5,144 nt of DNA, from the NCBI GenBank assembly GCA_028065135.1, contig JAPTWR010000105.1:1-5144 (forward strand). The letters run 5' to 3'. Of this stretch, positions 4,982-5,144 are shown piece after piece. How positions within the stretch are numbered: position 1 is the first letter of the stretch; each line of letters starts with the position of its first letter. Both the position numbers and the translations under genes were made by a program. The DNA comes from Acidithiobacillus sp. (lineage in GTDB: Bacteria; Pseudomonadota; Gammaproteobacteria; Acidithiobacillales; Acidithiobacillaceae). The notes below the pieces were generated by a model. It worked only from the letters and a program-made list of their open reading frames with translations. It made no database searches and was not told the origin of the DNA.

Positions 4982-5144
4982 ATGTTACATGGCATCAACC
5001 ACATAGCCCTGCCGGTCCGCAGTCTGGATGTCTCTGACCGCTTTTATCGCGGAATCCTGGGGTTACGCGCCGTCGGCGAGCGGCCCGGCATGAAATTCTA
5101 CACTGCGGGCTTGCACCACCACGATTTGGCCTTGATGGAAACTG
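4982..5144 (+). CDS. VOC-family (glyoxalase/dioxygenase fold) protein, partial
   Basis: The first 54 residues of a vicinal oxygen chelate superfamily protein, cut by the window edge. The opening beta-alpha-beta unit is typical: INHIALPVRSLDVSDRFYRGILGLRAV, with H7 in the position of the first metal ligand, the FYRGILGL helix (21-28), and a later HHHDLALME (45-53) resembling the strand that carries a further His in extradiol dioxygenases and relatives. Members bind a divalent metal and act as glyoxalase I, extradiol dioxygenase, fosfomycin/bleomycin resistance proteins or epimerases; the visible part cannot choose among them. GAGGTG (4971-4976), five bases before ATG 4982, supports the start. 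It lies 31 bp after the membrane-protein gene and is likely co-transcribed with it. Confidence 0.88.
   Translation, partial: MLHGINHIALPVRSLDVSDRFYRGILGLRAVGERPGMKFYTAGLHHHDLALMET

Overview
The window looks like chromosomal accessory DNA from a Gram-negative proteobacterium. GC is moderate to high (estimated by eye at about 57%), Shine-Dalgarno sites are AGGAGG-like, and one gene carries a Sec signal peptide for periplasmic export. The mix of transposases and a small redox/stress gene cluster reminds me of acidophilic Acidithiobacillus-like bacteria. That is an impression from memory, not something the sequence proves.

The left half (1 to about 2410) is mobile DNA. An apparently intact 435-aa DDE transposase of the IS4 superfamily (best fit IS701/DDE_5-like) runs leftward from 1513 to 206. 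Two tandem hairpins sit just before its start codon, and a rho-independent terminator facing the same way lies further upstream. Next to it, in the opposite orientation, is the 5' part of an IS110/IS1111-type transposase gene (1732 to about 2410). It is dead three times over: the fourth DEDD acidic residue is Asn, a one-base deletion in a C run shifts the frame near 2244-2247, and the C-terminal catalytic-serine domain is missing.

The right half (about 2440 to 5144) reads as one co-directional host locus on the + strand. A MarR-family regulator with a good sigma70-type promoter (TTGACG-17 bp-TATATA) is followed by a 106-bp gap holding two interleaved perfect inverted repeats. Then come a 75-aa protein with two complete CDGSH [2Fe-2S] motifs, a periplasmic YceI-family protein with a signal peptide, a 292-aa polytopic membrane protein I do not recognise, and the start of a VOC (glyoxalase/dioxygenase fold) protein cut by the window edge. 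Gaps of 33, 62 and 31 bp, each with a good Shine-Dalgarno site before the next gene, suggest one transcript from the CDGSH gene onward.

The working model is inference. The MarR protein binds the palindromic region, and perhaps a related CTATAT-type site overlapping its own -10 box, to control a redox or envelope-stress operon. That operon would combine a cytosolic Fe-S protein, a periplasmic isoprenoid/lipid-binding protein, a membrane protein and a metal-dependent VOC enzyme. This cluster and its operator are the most interesting part of the window.
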